Below are positions 1 to 7,361 of a DNA stretch of 10,984 nt, piece by piece; positions within the stretch are counted from its first letter, which is position 1; every line of letters starts with the position of its first letter. Under the pieces are notes generated by a model, which made no database searches, was not told the origin of the DNA, and saw only the letters and a program-made list of their open reading frames with translations. Source of the DNA: Candidatus Zixiibacteriota bacterium (lineage in GTDB: Bacteria; Zixibacteria; MSB-5A5; GN15; PGXB01); assembly GCA_030642025.1 (NCBI GenBank), contig DAOWOO010000018.1, positions 1 to 10,984 on the forward strand, in the 5' to 3' direction. The position numbers and the translations under genes are program-made.

Positions 1-2346
1 ACTTGAATACTTATTTTCCAGGAATTGAAGACTGTTGGCTACCGACATCGGCACGCACTGCATCCATGCCGTCTGGACATTTTCATTTTCCTCGTTCAGC
101 CAGACAAAGCCGAACGTGTGAAACGGCGGTGCAAATGTCAGTATCGGTGGGGGTATGGGAATAATATCGACCAGATAGCCATCACACGCACCCTCCGCAT
201 TGTATCCCCAGGCATCGAACGGATATGGCGAACGGTCACCGTCAGAGAATGTCAGGCGGGGATACGATGTAAGTTCCAGTTCCACCATTTCGGTCTCGAC
301 CTCTGTGCCGTTTTCAACTCCCAGGTCAAAATACATGGATGTTTTTACGGCATGATACTTGTCGACTATCATATTCTGAATTACCCAGCCGGCATCGTTG
401 TACCCGTTCAGATATCCCGATGTCAAACCGGCATAAGTCAGCAGAGCGTCATTGTCTACTTCAATTCGACCCCAGTTGGAATTATCCTGGTTTGCATTTT
501 CAAACATAAAATCGACCTGGGAAAAAGTCACCCCCGGTAACGGCGGGTTCTCGGGTACATATATGTCGCCGTCAATATAGGTATGTAACCGGTATGGCGT
601 CAGTATGTAGCCCGGCAGACAGGTGTCCGGTGTGCCGATAAAATCCGGTCTGGCGCTCTCGGGAAATAGAACATCATCCTCTTCATCCCAGATCAGGGTG
701 CCTTCAAAATCATAAATGGCGATGTCCAAAAAGACTGTGCCGCTATCGGTTGAGGTGACATTGTTGTACTCGCAATCCATCCAGCAGAACTGTATTGGAT
801 TATGGATACCAGTCGGAGCTGTCGGCTTTATGTAGAATTTCATTGTGGCCAACTCATGCGGATCCTGATCAGGCGGTCCAAAACAAGATGGATGGTTGGG
901 GCCGTCATTGATATCCGCAATGGCGATAATTCTGAGAAGTCCTTCTGGACATGGTCCCGGGCAGTTGATAGCAGTCCCATAACGATATGTGAAATACTCC
1001 CAACCGCAGTCATCAAGTAACTGTCCCGGCTCTGCTTGCATAAATGTTACAGAGTTAGTATCGTAGGAAATCAGAAAATCGTAACCGCCCATTTCATAGT
1101 CGCTGTTTTCAATTGTTACCGATAAATCTACAAAAGTGCCGGGAATGCCGTAAGCAATCTTTTCAATCTCTATTTGCCCCGAGGGTGCGATAACCTCAAC
1201 ACTGACCGCACAAGTAGTATAATCCCAGCCATCAGAAGCTTCAACTTCAAGCTGATAAACATTACCTATGGAACTTGGAAGTGGTTCGTAGTGCAATACA
1301 CCTGACGCCGGATCGATAGTGATAGGTTCCGGACCGTCAAAAGAAATAATATTATAGGTTAATGGCTGGCAGTAATCCGGATCATCTGCATCAAAATCAG
1401 CGGTATTCATTTTTCCAGCCACGGCAATAATAGGATCGGGACAGTTCACAAAAACCGGTGCTTCATTAGTTACTTCTATATCAAAGGCGCAGGTATCTGA
1501 AAGATCATACATGTCACGGACTTCAATGTCCACAGTATAAGGGCCAGGAGGCAATTCTTCAGCTATGGGTGTCAACTCATATTGGCCTGTATATTGGTTT
1601 ATTTGAATTATATTACCCGGGCCGCTGATCACTGACCAGGTCAGCATGTCATCCGGCAAATCCGGATCGGATGCCTCAAATGTATATGCAAAAGTTTCAC
1701 AGATATTAATAGCGAAAGTTGTTGTGGGACAGTTGTCAATAACCGGCGGAAAATGCGGTTCAGCCTTAATATAATAACAGAAGGGGCCGTCCCAGGCCGG
1801 GTAATAGGTCCCGCCCCCGCCCAAAAGCGACCACACCCAGGTGCCACTTGGTGGGAAGAAACTGGAATCGATGCAGAGACAGTTATCTATTTCACTGCAA
1901 TCGACCTCTGTTTCAATTTTCAGAACAACATCGTCATACCCATCGGGAACACCCGGAAGGATCATTGCCGCACCGGATAACCCTATAGTATCGGCCCCGC
2001 TTCCGTTGACACTGTATCCATTAACCTGCAGAATCAAATCAAAGTAATTATCAAGCCCTCCCGCGGTGTCATAAGTTGGGGTTTGCCAAAAGGCGCCTTC
2101 CGGTGAATATAACTGAAATCCATTGGTCATAGCGCCTATATTAAAGCCGGTATTATTGATTAACCGGATTTCAAATGTCACCGGCTGGCCGCAGATAATA
2201 GTGTCCGGCCACATGGAACCGGGGCCGGTTAGTTCCATAGTGACTTCAGCCCGGACCGGTACGACGGTAATTAGCGTCGCGATAAGCAGAAAAATAGCCA
2301 TCACATACAGACGGCCGGTTTCCGTATTTTGCCTCGCCTGTTTCAT
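1..2346 (-). CDS. Large secreted multidomain protein with two Ig/cadherin-like repeats, cohesin-like module and start of a C39-like peptidase domain (partial, runs off left edge)
   Basis: Reading the minus strand from the ATG at 2346 gives 782 uninterrupted codons to the window edge, so the C-terminus is missing. A GGGAGG ribosome site lies 4 bases before the ATG. Residues 1-33 form a signal peptide (basic start, hydrophobic 15-30, VRA before the likely cut). Residues about 200-293 and 294-386 are two cadherin/He_PIG-like beta domains, each with a DPD or DDPD turn and ending in a D-I/V-E-V type strand. Residues 391-541 resemble a cohesin fold, with a GGYDFLISYD strand typical of cohesin-like domains. 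Residues 542-750 are beta-rich and unrecognised. At the end, Gln758 and Cys764 have the six-residue spacing of the papain-fold oxyanion Gln and nucleophile, within QCVPMSVANSL, which parallels the CGPVALANCL of the neighbouring gene. The catalytic His and Asp would lie outside the window. Role: exported, possibly a surface peptidase or adhesin; function unknown. The reading frame is certain, the domain names are from pattern recognition. Confidence 0.9.
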   Translation of the reverse strand, partial: MKQARQNTETGRLYVMAIFLLIATLITVVPVRAEVTMELTGPGSMWPDTIICGQPVTFEIRLINNTGFNIGAMTNGFQLYSPEGAFWQTPTYDTAGGLDNYFDLILQVNGYSVNGSGADTIGLSGAAMILPGVPDGYDDVVLKIETEVDCSEIDNCLCIDSSFFPPSGTWVWSLLGGGGTYYPAWDGPFCYYIKAEPHFPPVIDNCPTTTFAINICETFAYTFEASDPDLPDDMLTWSVISGPGNIIQINQYTGQYELTPIAEELPPGPYTVDIEVRDMYDLSDTCAFDIEVTNEAPVFVNCPDPIIAVAGKMNTADFDADDPDYCQPLTYNIISFDGPEPITIDPASGVLHYEPLPSSIGNVYQLEVEASDGWDYTTCAVSVEVIAPSGQIEIEKIAYGIPGTFVDLSVTIENSDYEMGGYDFLISYDTNSVTFMQAEPGQLLDDCGWEYFTYRYGTAINCPGPCPEGLLRIIAIADINDGPNHPSCFGPPDQDPHELATMKFYIKPTAPTGIHNPIQFCWMDCEYNNVTSTDSGTVFLDIAIYDFEGTLIWDEEDDVLFPESARPDFIGTPDTCLPGYILTPYRLHTYIDGDIYVPENPPLPGVTFSQVDFMFENANQDNSNWGRIEVDNDALLTYAGLTSGYLNGYNDAGWVIQNMIVDKYHAVKTSMYFDLGVENGTEVETEMVELELTSYPRLTFSDGDRSPYPFDAWGYNAEGACDGYLVDIIPIPPPILTFAPPFHTFGFVWLNEENENVQTAWMQCVPMSVANSLQFLENKYSS

Positions 2347-2419
2347 GATCCCTCCCGTTTCAGATACGGTTTTACATTAACCACTTTTTTTATATGCTTT
2401 TGTAATTAGGGATTGCTAT

Positions 2420-2447
2420 AATGTAGTATCAAAGGTGGAGCTGTCAA
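2420..2447 (-). promoter_or_regulatory. Proximal sigma70-type promoter for the 1-2346 gene
   Basis: On the minus strand a perfect -35 TTGACA (2442-2447) is followed after 16 bases by TACATT (2420-2425), a 4/6 match to the -10. It would start a leader of about 65 bases before the ATG at 2346. Confidence 0.5.
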
Positions 2448-2469
2448 TATCCCTACCTTCTCAATATAT

Positions 2470-2498
2470 AATTTAGCAGGATCAGTTAGTTTTGTCAA
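2470..2498 (-). promoter_or_regulatory. Distal sigma70-type promoter for the 1-2346 gene
   Basis: On the minus strand a perfect TTGACA (2493-2498) is followed after 17 bases by TAAATT (2470-2475), with a further A/T-rich stretch behind it. It lies about 50 bases upstream of the proximal site, giving a tandem pair of very similar -35 boxes. Confidence 0.55.
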
Positions 2499-2550
2499 GC
2501 CATTTGAGCGGTTATTTTGTGCGGCCTGAAGGGGGTGAATTCATGTGGGA

Positions 2551-2582
2551 AAAATGAAAAGCCCCGCCATGAGACGGGGCTT
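2551..2582 (-). terminator. Rho-independent terminator of the 2608-5691 gene
   Basis: An 8-bp perfect stem AAGCCCCG/CGGGGCTT (2559-2566 with 2575-2582) closes an 8-base loop. On the minus strand it is followed by a T-rich tail (TTTTCATTTTT). It lies 25 bases past the stop codon of the large minus-strand gene and separates it from the promoters of the next one. Confidence 0.85.
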
Positions 2583-2607
2583 CTATAATAGAAAGCTGTA
2601 TCAGCAG

Positions 2608-5600
2608 TTACGGATACTGACAACCCGGCGGACAGCAGAGAACCGGATCGCCGAGCGGTTCGACATAAACATGGGAAATCATGTTCAGGATGTCGGTCAG
2701 ATTGACAATCGGATTATCAACCGAGGCGCCATCGCCGTTGACATCGTAAAGCGCATTGCAACCGTCAGCCGCCTCAGGCTCGCCAACCGGATCAACATAA
2801 ACATAGGAAATAGCGTTCAATATGTCGGTCAGGTTGACCTGTGTTGATTTATCCGCATCGCCGGGGATGCCCCAGTCAAGGCAGCAGTTAGTGACTATAT
2901 CGCAGACATCGCCGATTCCATCACCGTCACTGTCGGCCTGATCGGGATTATAATCCTCGGGACAGTTGTCGTCGCAGTCTACAGTCTCGCCGCCGGTACA
3001 TGGGTTGTCACCCGGAGTACCGCTACCGTCGCCATCCTCCAGAATACCATCACCGTCCTTATCAGGATCGCAGACATCACCAATCAGGTCGTTATCCATA
3101 TCGGCCTGATCCTCGTTGTCGTCATTGGGGCAGTTGTCGCAGGCATCACCGTATGTGTCGGCATCGGAGTTGGTCTGATCTTCATTATCGTCATCAGGGC
3201 AGTTGTCGCATTCATCGCCGTGAGAGTCGGTATCGGAGTTGGCCTGATCCTCATTGTCGTCAGTTGGGCAGTTGTCGCAGACATCACCGTGAGTGTCAGC
3301 ATCGGAGTTGGTCTGCGCCTCATTATCGTCAGTCGGGCAGTTGTCGCAGACATCGCCGTGAGAGTCGGTATCGGAGTTGGCCTGATCCTCATTGTCGTCA
3401 GTCGGGCAGTTGTCGCAGACGTCACCGTGAGTGTCAGCATCGGAGTTGGCCTGATCTTCGTTGTCGGTATTGGGGCAATTGTCGCAGGCATCACCGTGAG
3501 AGTCGCCGTCCGAATTCTCCTGTCCCGGGTTCGGGACTAATGGACAGTTATCGTTCGGGTCGTCGATGCCGTCACCGTCCTGGTCGGGGCAGATAACAAG
3601 GGCAAACTCCACGATCGTATGTACCATGGCGCCAGTCGGCGGGATTGGGGTAATAGACGGATCGTAAGCATTTTGCCCCTGGAACTGTCCGAGCATACCC
3701 GGATTGACCGGGTAGCCGGGCAATTCGACCTGGAAGAACGGCGGTACCATAAAGCTGCATCCGAACAACTGAAAAACATCATAGCGGTCGTGATGAATCG
3801 TGCCGTGCGGGCCGGAAACGTACCAGGTGTCGTTATGCAGACTGGAACCATGCGCCGAACCTGCCGGCGGTTCGCCCTCGTTAGCATCGTAATACGGGTC
3901 GGAGATGCATATCGCCGAGTCTTCCGGGTTGATACACACTCCGGCTACAGTAACATAGTGACCGCCGATACGTTCACAATAATCAGCGGTGACCTGTTCC
4001 CAGAATCCGAGAAGCAGGATAACATCCTGGCTATTCATGACCTCGTGGCGGATCTGCTCAAAGCCGAATTCATTATCGATCGAGTAAACGTTGATAATAT
4101 AATTGGTTCCGAGCCCGACCATGTTAAGCCAGTTCTGGGCGCCGTTGGCCATATCGGCAATATTGGTGCCGGTGCCGCCCGGCGGGTTGGTGTTGCAGTA
4201 CACCGCCAGCGAATCTATCAGCGGCATGACATTATTGGTATCGTGATCATCCCAGGCAGCCGTATTAAACGACGGAACCAGCGGGTAGTTGTCATTAGGC
4301 GCCGGATTACCGGGACCGGGGTAGAATGGCCGGGGATCAACCGGTGATGTTTCAAACTTGGAATCAAACCACCACAAACAGTTGGCCAGGGCGACCGGAC
4401 CGCAATGCGTCCAGTTCAATCCGAGAGGATCTTTCCAGGCATCCTGTTTCTGGTCGAAGTCCGGCATACCGTTAGGTGCATAATCCGGATATGGTACTTT
4501 ATAATAATCACAGGTTTCCCGTTCGCACAAATCATCAAAGCCGTTGCCGTTGCCGTCACCCATGCAAGCGGAGCCATCGCCATTATACGTACCATTATTG
4601 GCAGTACAGGCGCCGTTACTTGTATTTACACACGACCAGTCAGACAGACAGCAGGCGCCGACCGGATCGATACCTTCACAGGCATCATCGATAAAGTTGC
4701 CGTTGCCGTCACCCAAACAGACAGATCCGGCTCCCTGCCAGGTACCGCCCGCATTGTTACAAGCGGTCTGGGTCATGTCGGAGCAGGTGCCGTCGTAGAA
4801 ACAGCAGGCGCCGTCGGGGTCTTCGCAAGCATCGTCTATTCCGTTGGGGGGATTAAAGTCGCCCAGACAGGCTGTACCCGCTCCCTTCCATATGCCGCCT
4901 GATGCCGTGCAATTGGCCAGGCTAAGATCAGCGCAACTGCCGTCAGGGTAGCAGCAGGCGCCCAGTTCATCCTCAGGGCCGTTGATAACAAAAGCAAGGT
5001 CAAGGGATATTGACAACTCAATCGGATCGCGGAGTTCAAACCAATCAAATGGTTCAGGACCTTCGCCCCAGACACCGTCATCCAGATGATGAGGTGAAAT
5101 CGATGTTTTCCATCCCCATCGCAGACCCATATCATACTCCATCGGATCAATCATGGTATGTATTACCAGCCAGTAAACTTCACCCTCGGTCTGAATAAAC
5201 GGCTCAGGAATCTCCGTTACATTATACTGCCAGTAATCCCAGTGATCGTTTTCCCAAAATTGTCCGGCTTCTGGGGAAAAGAAGCCTTCTGCCAGAGGCG
5301 GGTCAGGTTCTATATTCCTCATCATATACCGAGTAGGATCTGCCTCATAAGGCCCCCAGAGTAATATTCCCGGCATGCTATAGAGCGGACCCTGTTCATC
5401 CGGATCAGGAACATCGGAATAAATGGAAATAAGAAAGGTTGGGGGCATTCCTGTACCACCGCCCAGCCACGATCCCCAGAAATGGATTTCATCAACCGGG
5501 CCTGACCTGGTGCATGTCCAGTCATCGCCAAGTGTCTGATAGCTGCAATTTACATTCCAGCCCTCTTCATCCGGCAACTGCGGGTAGTGCATCTTGTGCG

Positions 5601-5691
5601 GTTCGCCCTCAAACCAGTCTGCCACAACCGGAAGAGTGATAAAACCGGCAATCAAGACAGTTGTTGCCAGAAAGATCAACATCTTTCGCAT
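2608..5691 (-). CDS. Secreted modular protein: GACC repeats, C39-like cysteine peptidase domain, thrombospondin type 3 array, dockerin-like C-terminus
   Basis: 1027 residues; the ATG at 5691 has AGGAGG six bases upstream, so the start is firm. Residues 1-24 are a signal peptide ending VVA. Residues 25-240 form a Trp-rich beta domain of a family I know only as uncharacterised (DDWTC...GPVDEIHFWGSW pattern). Residues 244-392 hold three Cys-rich GACC repeats of about 50 residues. Residues about 395-660 match a papain-fold C39-like peptidase: Cys430 in HCGPVALAN, His578 in GGHYVTVAGV, Asp598 in ISDPY, all three catalytic positions present. Residues 701-931 are thrombospondin type 3 calcium-binding repeats, very acidic. 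Residues 941-1007 carry a dockerin-like pair: Asp945/Asp947/Ser949/Gln951/Asp956 match the 12-residue calcium loop, while the second loop (Asp983...Asp1000) has an insertion of about six residues. The protein ends in CCPPGCQYP. Likely exported and calcium-stabilised; it may be held to cohesin-bearing partners. Substrate unknown. It has its own terminator and upstream promoter, so it is monocistronic. Confidence 0.93.
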   Translation of the reverse strand: MRKMLIFLATTVLIAGFITLPVVADWFEGEPHKMHYPQLPDEEGWNVNCSYQTLGDDWTCTRSGPVDEIHFWGSWLGGGTGMPPTFLISIYSDVPDPDEQGPLYSMPGILLWGPYEADPTRYMMRNIEPDPPLAEGFFSPEAGQFWENDHWDYWQYNVTEIPEPFIQTEGEVYWLVIHTMIDPMEYDMGLRWGWKTSISPHHLDDGVWGEGPEPFDWFELRDPIELSISLDLAFVINGPEDELGACCYPDGSCADLSLANCTASGGIWKGAGTACLGDFNPPNGIDDACEDPDGACCFYDGTCSDMTQTACNNAGGTWQGAGSVCLGDGNGNFIDDACEGIDPVGACCLSDWSCVNTSNGACTANNGTYNGDGSACMGDGNGNGFDDLCERETCDYYKVPYPDYAPNGMPDFDQKQDAWKDPLGLNWTHCGPVALANCLWWFDSKFETSPVDPRPFYPGPGNPAPNDNYPLVPSFNTAAWDDHDTNNVMPLIDSLAVYCNTNPPGGTGTNIADMANGAQNWLNMVGLGTNYIINVYSIDNEFGFEQIRHEVMNSQDVILLLGFWEQVTADYCERIGGHYVTVAGVCINPEDSAICISDPYYDANEGEPPAGSAHGSSLHNDTWYVSGPHGTIHHDRYDVFQLFGCSFMVPPFFQVELPGYPVNPGMLGQFQGQNAYDPSITPIPPTGAMVHTIVEFALVICPDQDGDGIDDPNDNCPLVPNPGQENSDGDSHGDACDNCPNTDNEDQANSDADTHGDVCDNCPTDDNEDQANSDTDSHGDVCDNCPTDDNEAQTNSDADTHGDVCDNCPTDDNEDQANSDTDSHGDECDNCPDDDNEDQTNSDADTYGDACDNCPNDDNEDQADMDNDLIGDVCDPDKDGDGILEDGDGSGTPGDNPCTGGETVDCDDNCPEDYNPDQADSDGDGIGDVCDIVTNCCLDWGIPGDADKSTQVNLTDILNAISYVYVDPVGEPEAADGCNALYDVNGDGASVDNPIVNLTDILNMISHVYVEPLGDPVLCCPPGCQYP
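3073..3486 (-). repeat. Six 69-bp thrombospondin type 3 repeat units
   Basis: Within the protein the CDNC motif recurs at residues 736, 759, 782, 805, 828 and 851, an exact 23-residue (69-bp) period. Each unit has the pattern CDNCP-(4)-NEDQ-x-NSD-x-D-x-x-GD, the Asp-rich calcium-binding pattern of this family. Less regular units flank the block on both sides (701-735 and 874-931). Confidence 0.9.
3213..3453 (-). repeat. 138-bp higher-order duplication inside the thrombospondin type 3 array
   Basis: The stretch 3213-3315 reappears at 3351-3453, offset by exactly 138 bp (two 69-bp units), with only three mismatches that I can count over 103 bases. In the protein this shows as alternation of DADTHGD and DTDSHGD units. 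Confidence 0.85.
4516..4962 (-). repeat. Three GACC cysteine-rich repeats (about 150 bp each)
   Basis: GACC occurs at residues 244, 294 and 345. Each unit then has a D-G/W-S/T-C turn, a later Cys, a GG- or NG-containing turn, an ACLGD or similar stretch and a D-ACE/LCE end. About six Cys per unit suggests disulphide-stabilised modules. Such repeats are, from memory, common in large exported proteins of planctomycetes and related uncultured phyla; no function is known to me. Confidence 0.8.
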
Positions 5692-6031
5692 TTAGTACCT
5701 CCTGAAATTTTGCCGCGGAGCAAAGCCGCGAGGAAATTAGTGTTTATATAAGTTCTTGCATATCGATTAAAGCGCCGTAACCTCCAAACATAGAGGTAAA
5801 TATCATTTTTATGTGGGCGAAATCGACTCTCTCCAGATCAATTTCATAATCCCTTATTCAGCCTTACCTCCTTCCACCGTTATGTTTACAATCATAATTG
5901 CAACAAACATAAAAAACCATATGTGTAGTATTCTGTCGTTTCAGCAAGGCTGAGCGTGACTGGTCGGCTACCGGATGGCTGGTAAATATTGCGTAACCTG
6001 CCGGCCGCACCGTATTATAGCATTTAATTAA
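5692..6031 (-). other. Long untranslated leader of the 2608-5691 gene
   Basis: About 320 bases lie between the best promoter and the ATG at 5691, with no long ORF. I can see a short hairpin CGGG-free stem CGCGG/CCGCG (5714-5718 with 5726-5730, 7-base loop) just before the ribosome site, a 5-bp TCAGC/GCTGA hairpin near 5941-5953, and an AAGGAGG-like run near 5870. A 12-codon reading frame (5847 down to 5809) starts with ATG behind a weak AAGGG; I cannot support it as a real peptide. I could not match the leader to a riboswitch class. Confidence 0.4.
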
Positions 6032-6059
6032 AATATACAATCATCGGCAATTGTGTCAA
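6014..6059 (-). promoter_or_regulatory. Promoter region of the 2608-5691 gene
   Basis: On the minus strand a perfect TTGACA (6054-6059) is followed after 16 bases by TATATT (6032-6037). Thirteen bases further on is TGCTATAAT, a perfect -10 with the TG of an extended -10 element (TATAAT at 6014-6019). Either could start the long leader. Confidence 0.6.
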
Positions 6060-6122
6060 GCTTTTTTAACCGCTATCCTGCGGTGCAAAGCCTGGCATGA
6101 TAAAACAATTGATAGTCGGCAT

Positions 6123-6153
6123 AAAAAAACCTGCGGTTTAAGGCCGCAGGTTT
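6123..6153 (-). terminator. Rho-independent terminator of the PEP-CTERM gene
   Basis: A perfect 10-bp stem AAACCTGCGG/CCGCAGGTTT (6127-6136 with 6144-6153), 7-base loop, followed on the minus strand by seven T. It ends about 20 bases past the TAG stop at 6175. Confidence 0.92.
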
Positions 6154-6174
6154 AATGGTCTCAAAAACGGTTTA

Positions 6175-6768
6175 CTACCTACACGTTTTTTTGCGCCTGC
6201 GAATAATAACACCCGCAAGTCCCGCACCCAGAAGCATCAGGGTTGATGGTTCCGGAATTACCGTATCAGTATCGGGGCGATAGATATAGTAACCGTCAGC
6301 ATTTTGGGCTGAGTTCCAGCCATAAGTCTGGTCATAGCCGTCTTTTGTGTAAAAACTGCCGAGAACCGGAGCTCTATTGGAGAAAAAACCATAGCTGTTG
6401 GCCTCCCAGTCAAGCTTCATGGCCGTGGCTATACCATCTTTATCTCCAAACTCAACAACGCCAGCTGAAGAGAAATCCCAGAAGTCGGCACGGGTTACGT
6501 TGGGTGAAACCTCGAGAGTGAAATGACTCGGGCTGCCGCTAAGCATTCTTCCGTTAGTATCGGAAAGGAAGTATTCATAAAACCATGAGCCATCCGTCTG
6601 TTCTGAGATATTCCACTCAATTATAAAGCCCGTGGCGCTCCAGTTGCCGGTTGCATTAACACCGTCAGGCGTCGATAGCGAACCGTTGATAATAGTCAAC
6701 TGAGCGTTGACAGCCGATGCCAATACCAAACATAAAAGAATTGAGAACATCGGGATAGTTTTTTTCAT
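6175..6768 (-). CDS. Small exported PEP-CTERM domain protein
   Basis: 197 residues. The ATG at 6768 follows GGGAGGA at about 8 bases. Residues 1-22 are a signal peptide (MKK start, hydrophobic 8-19, VNA before Gln23). The middle (23-165) is a beta-rich, Gly/Ser/Trp/Tyr-rich domain I do not recognise. The end is a complete PEP-CTERM sorting signal: IPEPSTLMLLGAGLAGVII (Pro-Glu-Pro at 172-174, then a hydrophobic helix) and the basic tail RRRKK. In known systems this signal is cleaved by a membrane exosortase, and the substrates are often linked to exopolysaccharide or biofilm matrix. No exosortase is visible here. The gene has its own promoter-like site and a strong terminator, so it is a single-gene unit. 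The sorting signal is certain; the function of the body is unknown. Confidence 0.93.
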   Translation of the reverse strand: MKKTIPMFSILLCLVLASAVNAQLTIINGSLSTPDGVNATGNWSATGFIIEWNISEQTDGSWFYEYFLSDTNGRMLSGSPSHFTLEVSPNVTRADFWDFSSAGVVEFGDKDGIATAMKLDWEANSYGFFSNRAPVLGSFYTKDGYDQTYGWNSAQNADGYYIYRPDTDTVIPEPSTLMLLGAGLAGVIIRRRKKTCR

Positions 6769-6827
6769 ATCGTATTCCTCCCATTGACAGAATTGATTTC
6801 AATTTATTAAACTATCAAGTGGCATAA

Positions 6828-6856
6828 AATGTACCATATTATTCCATATTGGTAAA
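6828..6856 (-). promoter_or_regulatory. Candidate promoter of the PEP-CTERM gene with a repeated spacer
   Basis: On the minus strand TTTACC (6851-6856) and TACATT (6828-6833) are 17 bases apart, and the -10 is preceded by TGG, giving a TGn extended -10. The spacer contains two adjacent copies of a 10-base word on the plus strand, CCATATTATT and CCATATTGGT (6834-6853), 8 of 10 identical. Both boxes are only 4/6 matches. Confidence 0.4.
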
Positions 6857-6860
6857 GAAA

Positions 6861-7224
6861 AGCGACATTATTAATCGGATAATCCTGATATTGTCTGTCT
6901 ATGAAGCCATGCGGATTTTCCTGTCCTGTGTGATTATTGCAAGCCATTGATATTAAATGAGATATATCTTGTATGATTTTAAGTATCCGGAAAATATGGA
7001 GCTGTTAGATTTCGCTGAATGTAAAATTAAAAATAAAATTGTAAGAAACATTTTCAGGCATATCTGGAAATGTGTTATGTGTTGCATATTATATGTATTT
7101 CATTTCGGGTTTTTATGTGCTCTCCAACCCCAACTTTTATGGATATTGACCTGAGTCGTTTGCGGGTTGTAATCCTTCGTCTGTCAATGAATAGGGTCGA
7201 TCCTAATCTTCAGATTTAAACTAA
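6861..7224. other. AT-rich intergenic stretch with no supported gene
   Basis: Between the PEP-CTERM promoter region and the promoter of the selenoprotein gene I see no supported coding frame, tRNA or clear hairpin. A plus-strand frame of 65 codons (6957-7154) has no ribosome site and a low-complexity, Ile/Phe/Lys-rich translation, so I treat it as chance. Confidence 0.5.
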
Positions 7225-7253
7225 TTGGCCTCTGTATCCCGCCAGGGTATACT
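7225..7253 (+). promoter_or_regulatory. Candidate sigma70-type promoter of the HesB-like selenoprotein gene
   Basis: TTGGCC (7225-7230) and TATACT (7248-7253) are separated by exactly 17 bases. The -10 is a 5/6 match, the -35 a 4/6 match. It gives a leader of about 100 bases. Confidence 0.5.
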
Positions 7254-7263
7254 GGAACGTGAA

Positions 7264-7307
7264 AAGAGGCCGTATGATAAAAAATACCATTTACCTCTTG
7301 TTTTTTT
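7264..7307 (+). terminator. Terminator-like hairpin in the selenoprotein gene leader (possible attenuator)
   Basis: AAGAGG (7264-7269) can pair with CCTCTT (7294-7299), with an inner GTAT/ATAC pairing, and is followed by a run of seven T (7301-7307). It lies between the promoter and the start codon. The stem is short and the loop large, so the call is tentative. Confidence 0.3.
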
Positions 7308-7361
7308 GAATCATTTTGTTATTTTCCCGGTTCTAAATAGGAAATGAAAGGTGGTCATTAA

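Noticed and set aside
25..540. Plus-strand frame of 171 codons at the left edge
   Set aside because: It lies antisense to the peptidase motif and beta-rich part of the continuous 782-codon minus-strand gene and has no recognisable motif.
3073..3486. CRISPR array
   Set aside because: The regular 69-bp repeats are in-frame protein repeats without unique spacers.
3000..3596. Arg/His-rich plus-strand frame of 198 codons
   Set aside because: It is the antisense of the Asp-rich thrombospondin type 3 repeats, so its repeated Arg/Cys/His composition is a by-product.
3619..4347. Plus-strand frame of 242 codons opposite the peptidase domain
   Set aside because: The minus strand has clear domains and a ribosome site; the plus frame shows no family motif or start signal.
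5692..6020. c-di-GMP (GEMM) riboswitch in the long leader
   Set aside because: Fragments such as GGTAGCCG look reminiscent, but the order and the paired GCAAAGCC-type elements of that class are absent.
6957..7154. Plus-strand frame of 65 codons in the AT-rich gap
   Set aside because: No ribosome site, AT-driven amino-acid make-up, no family resemblance.
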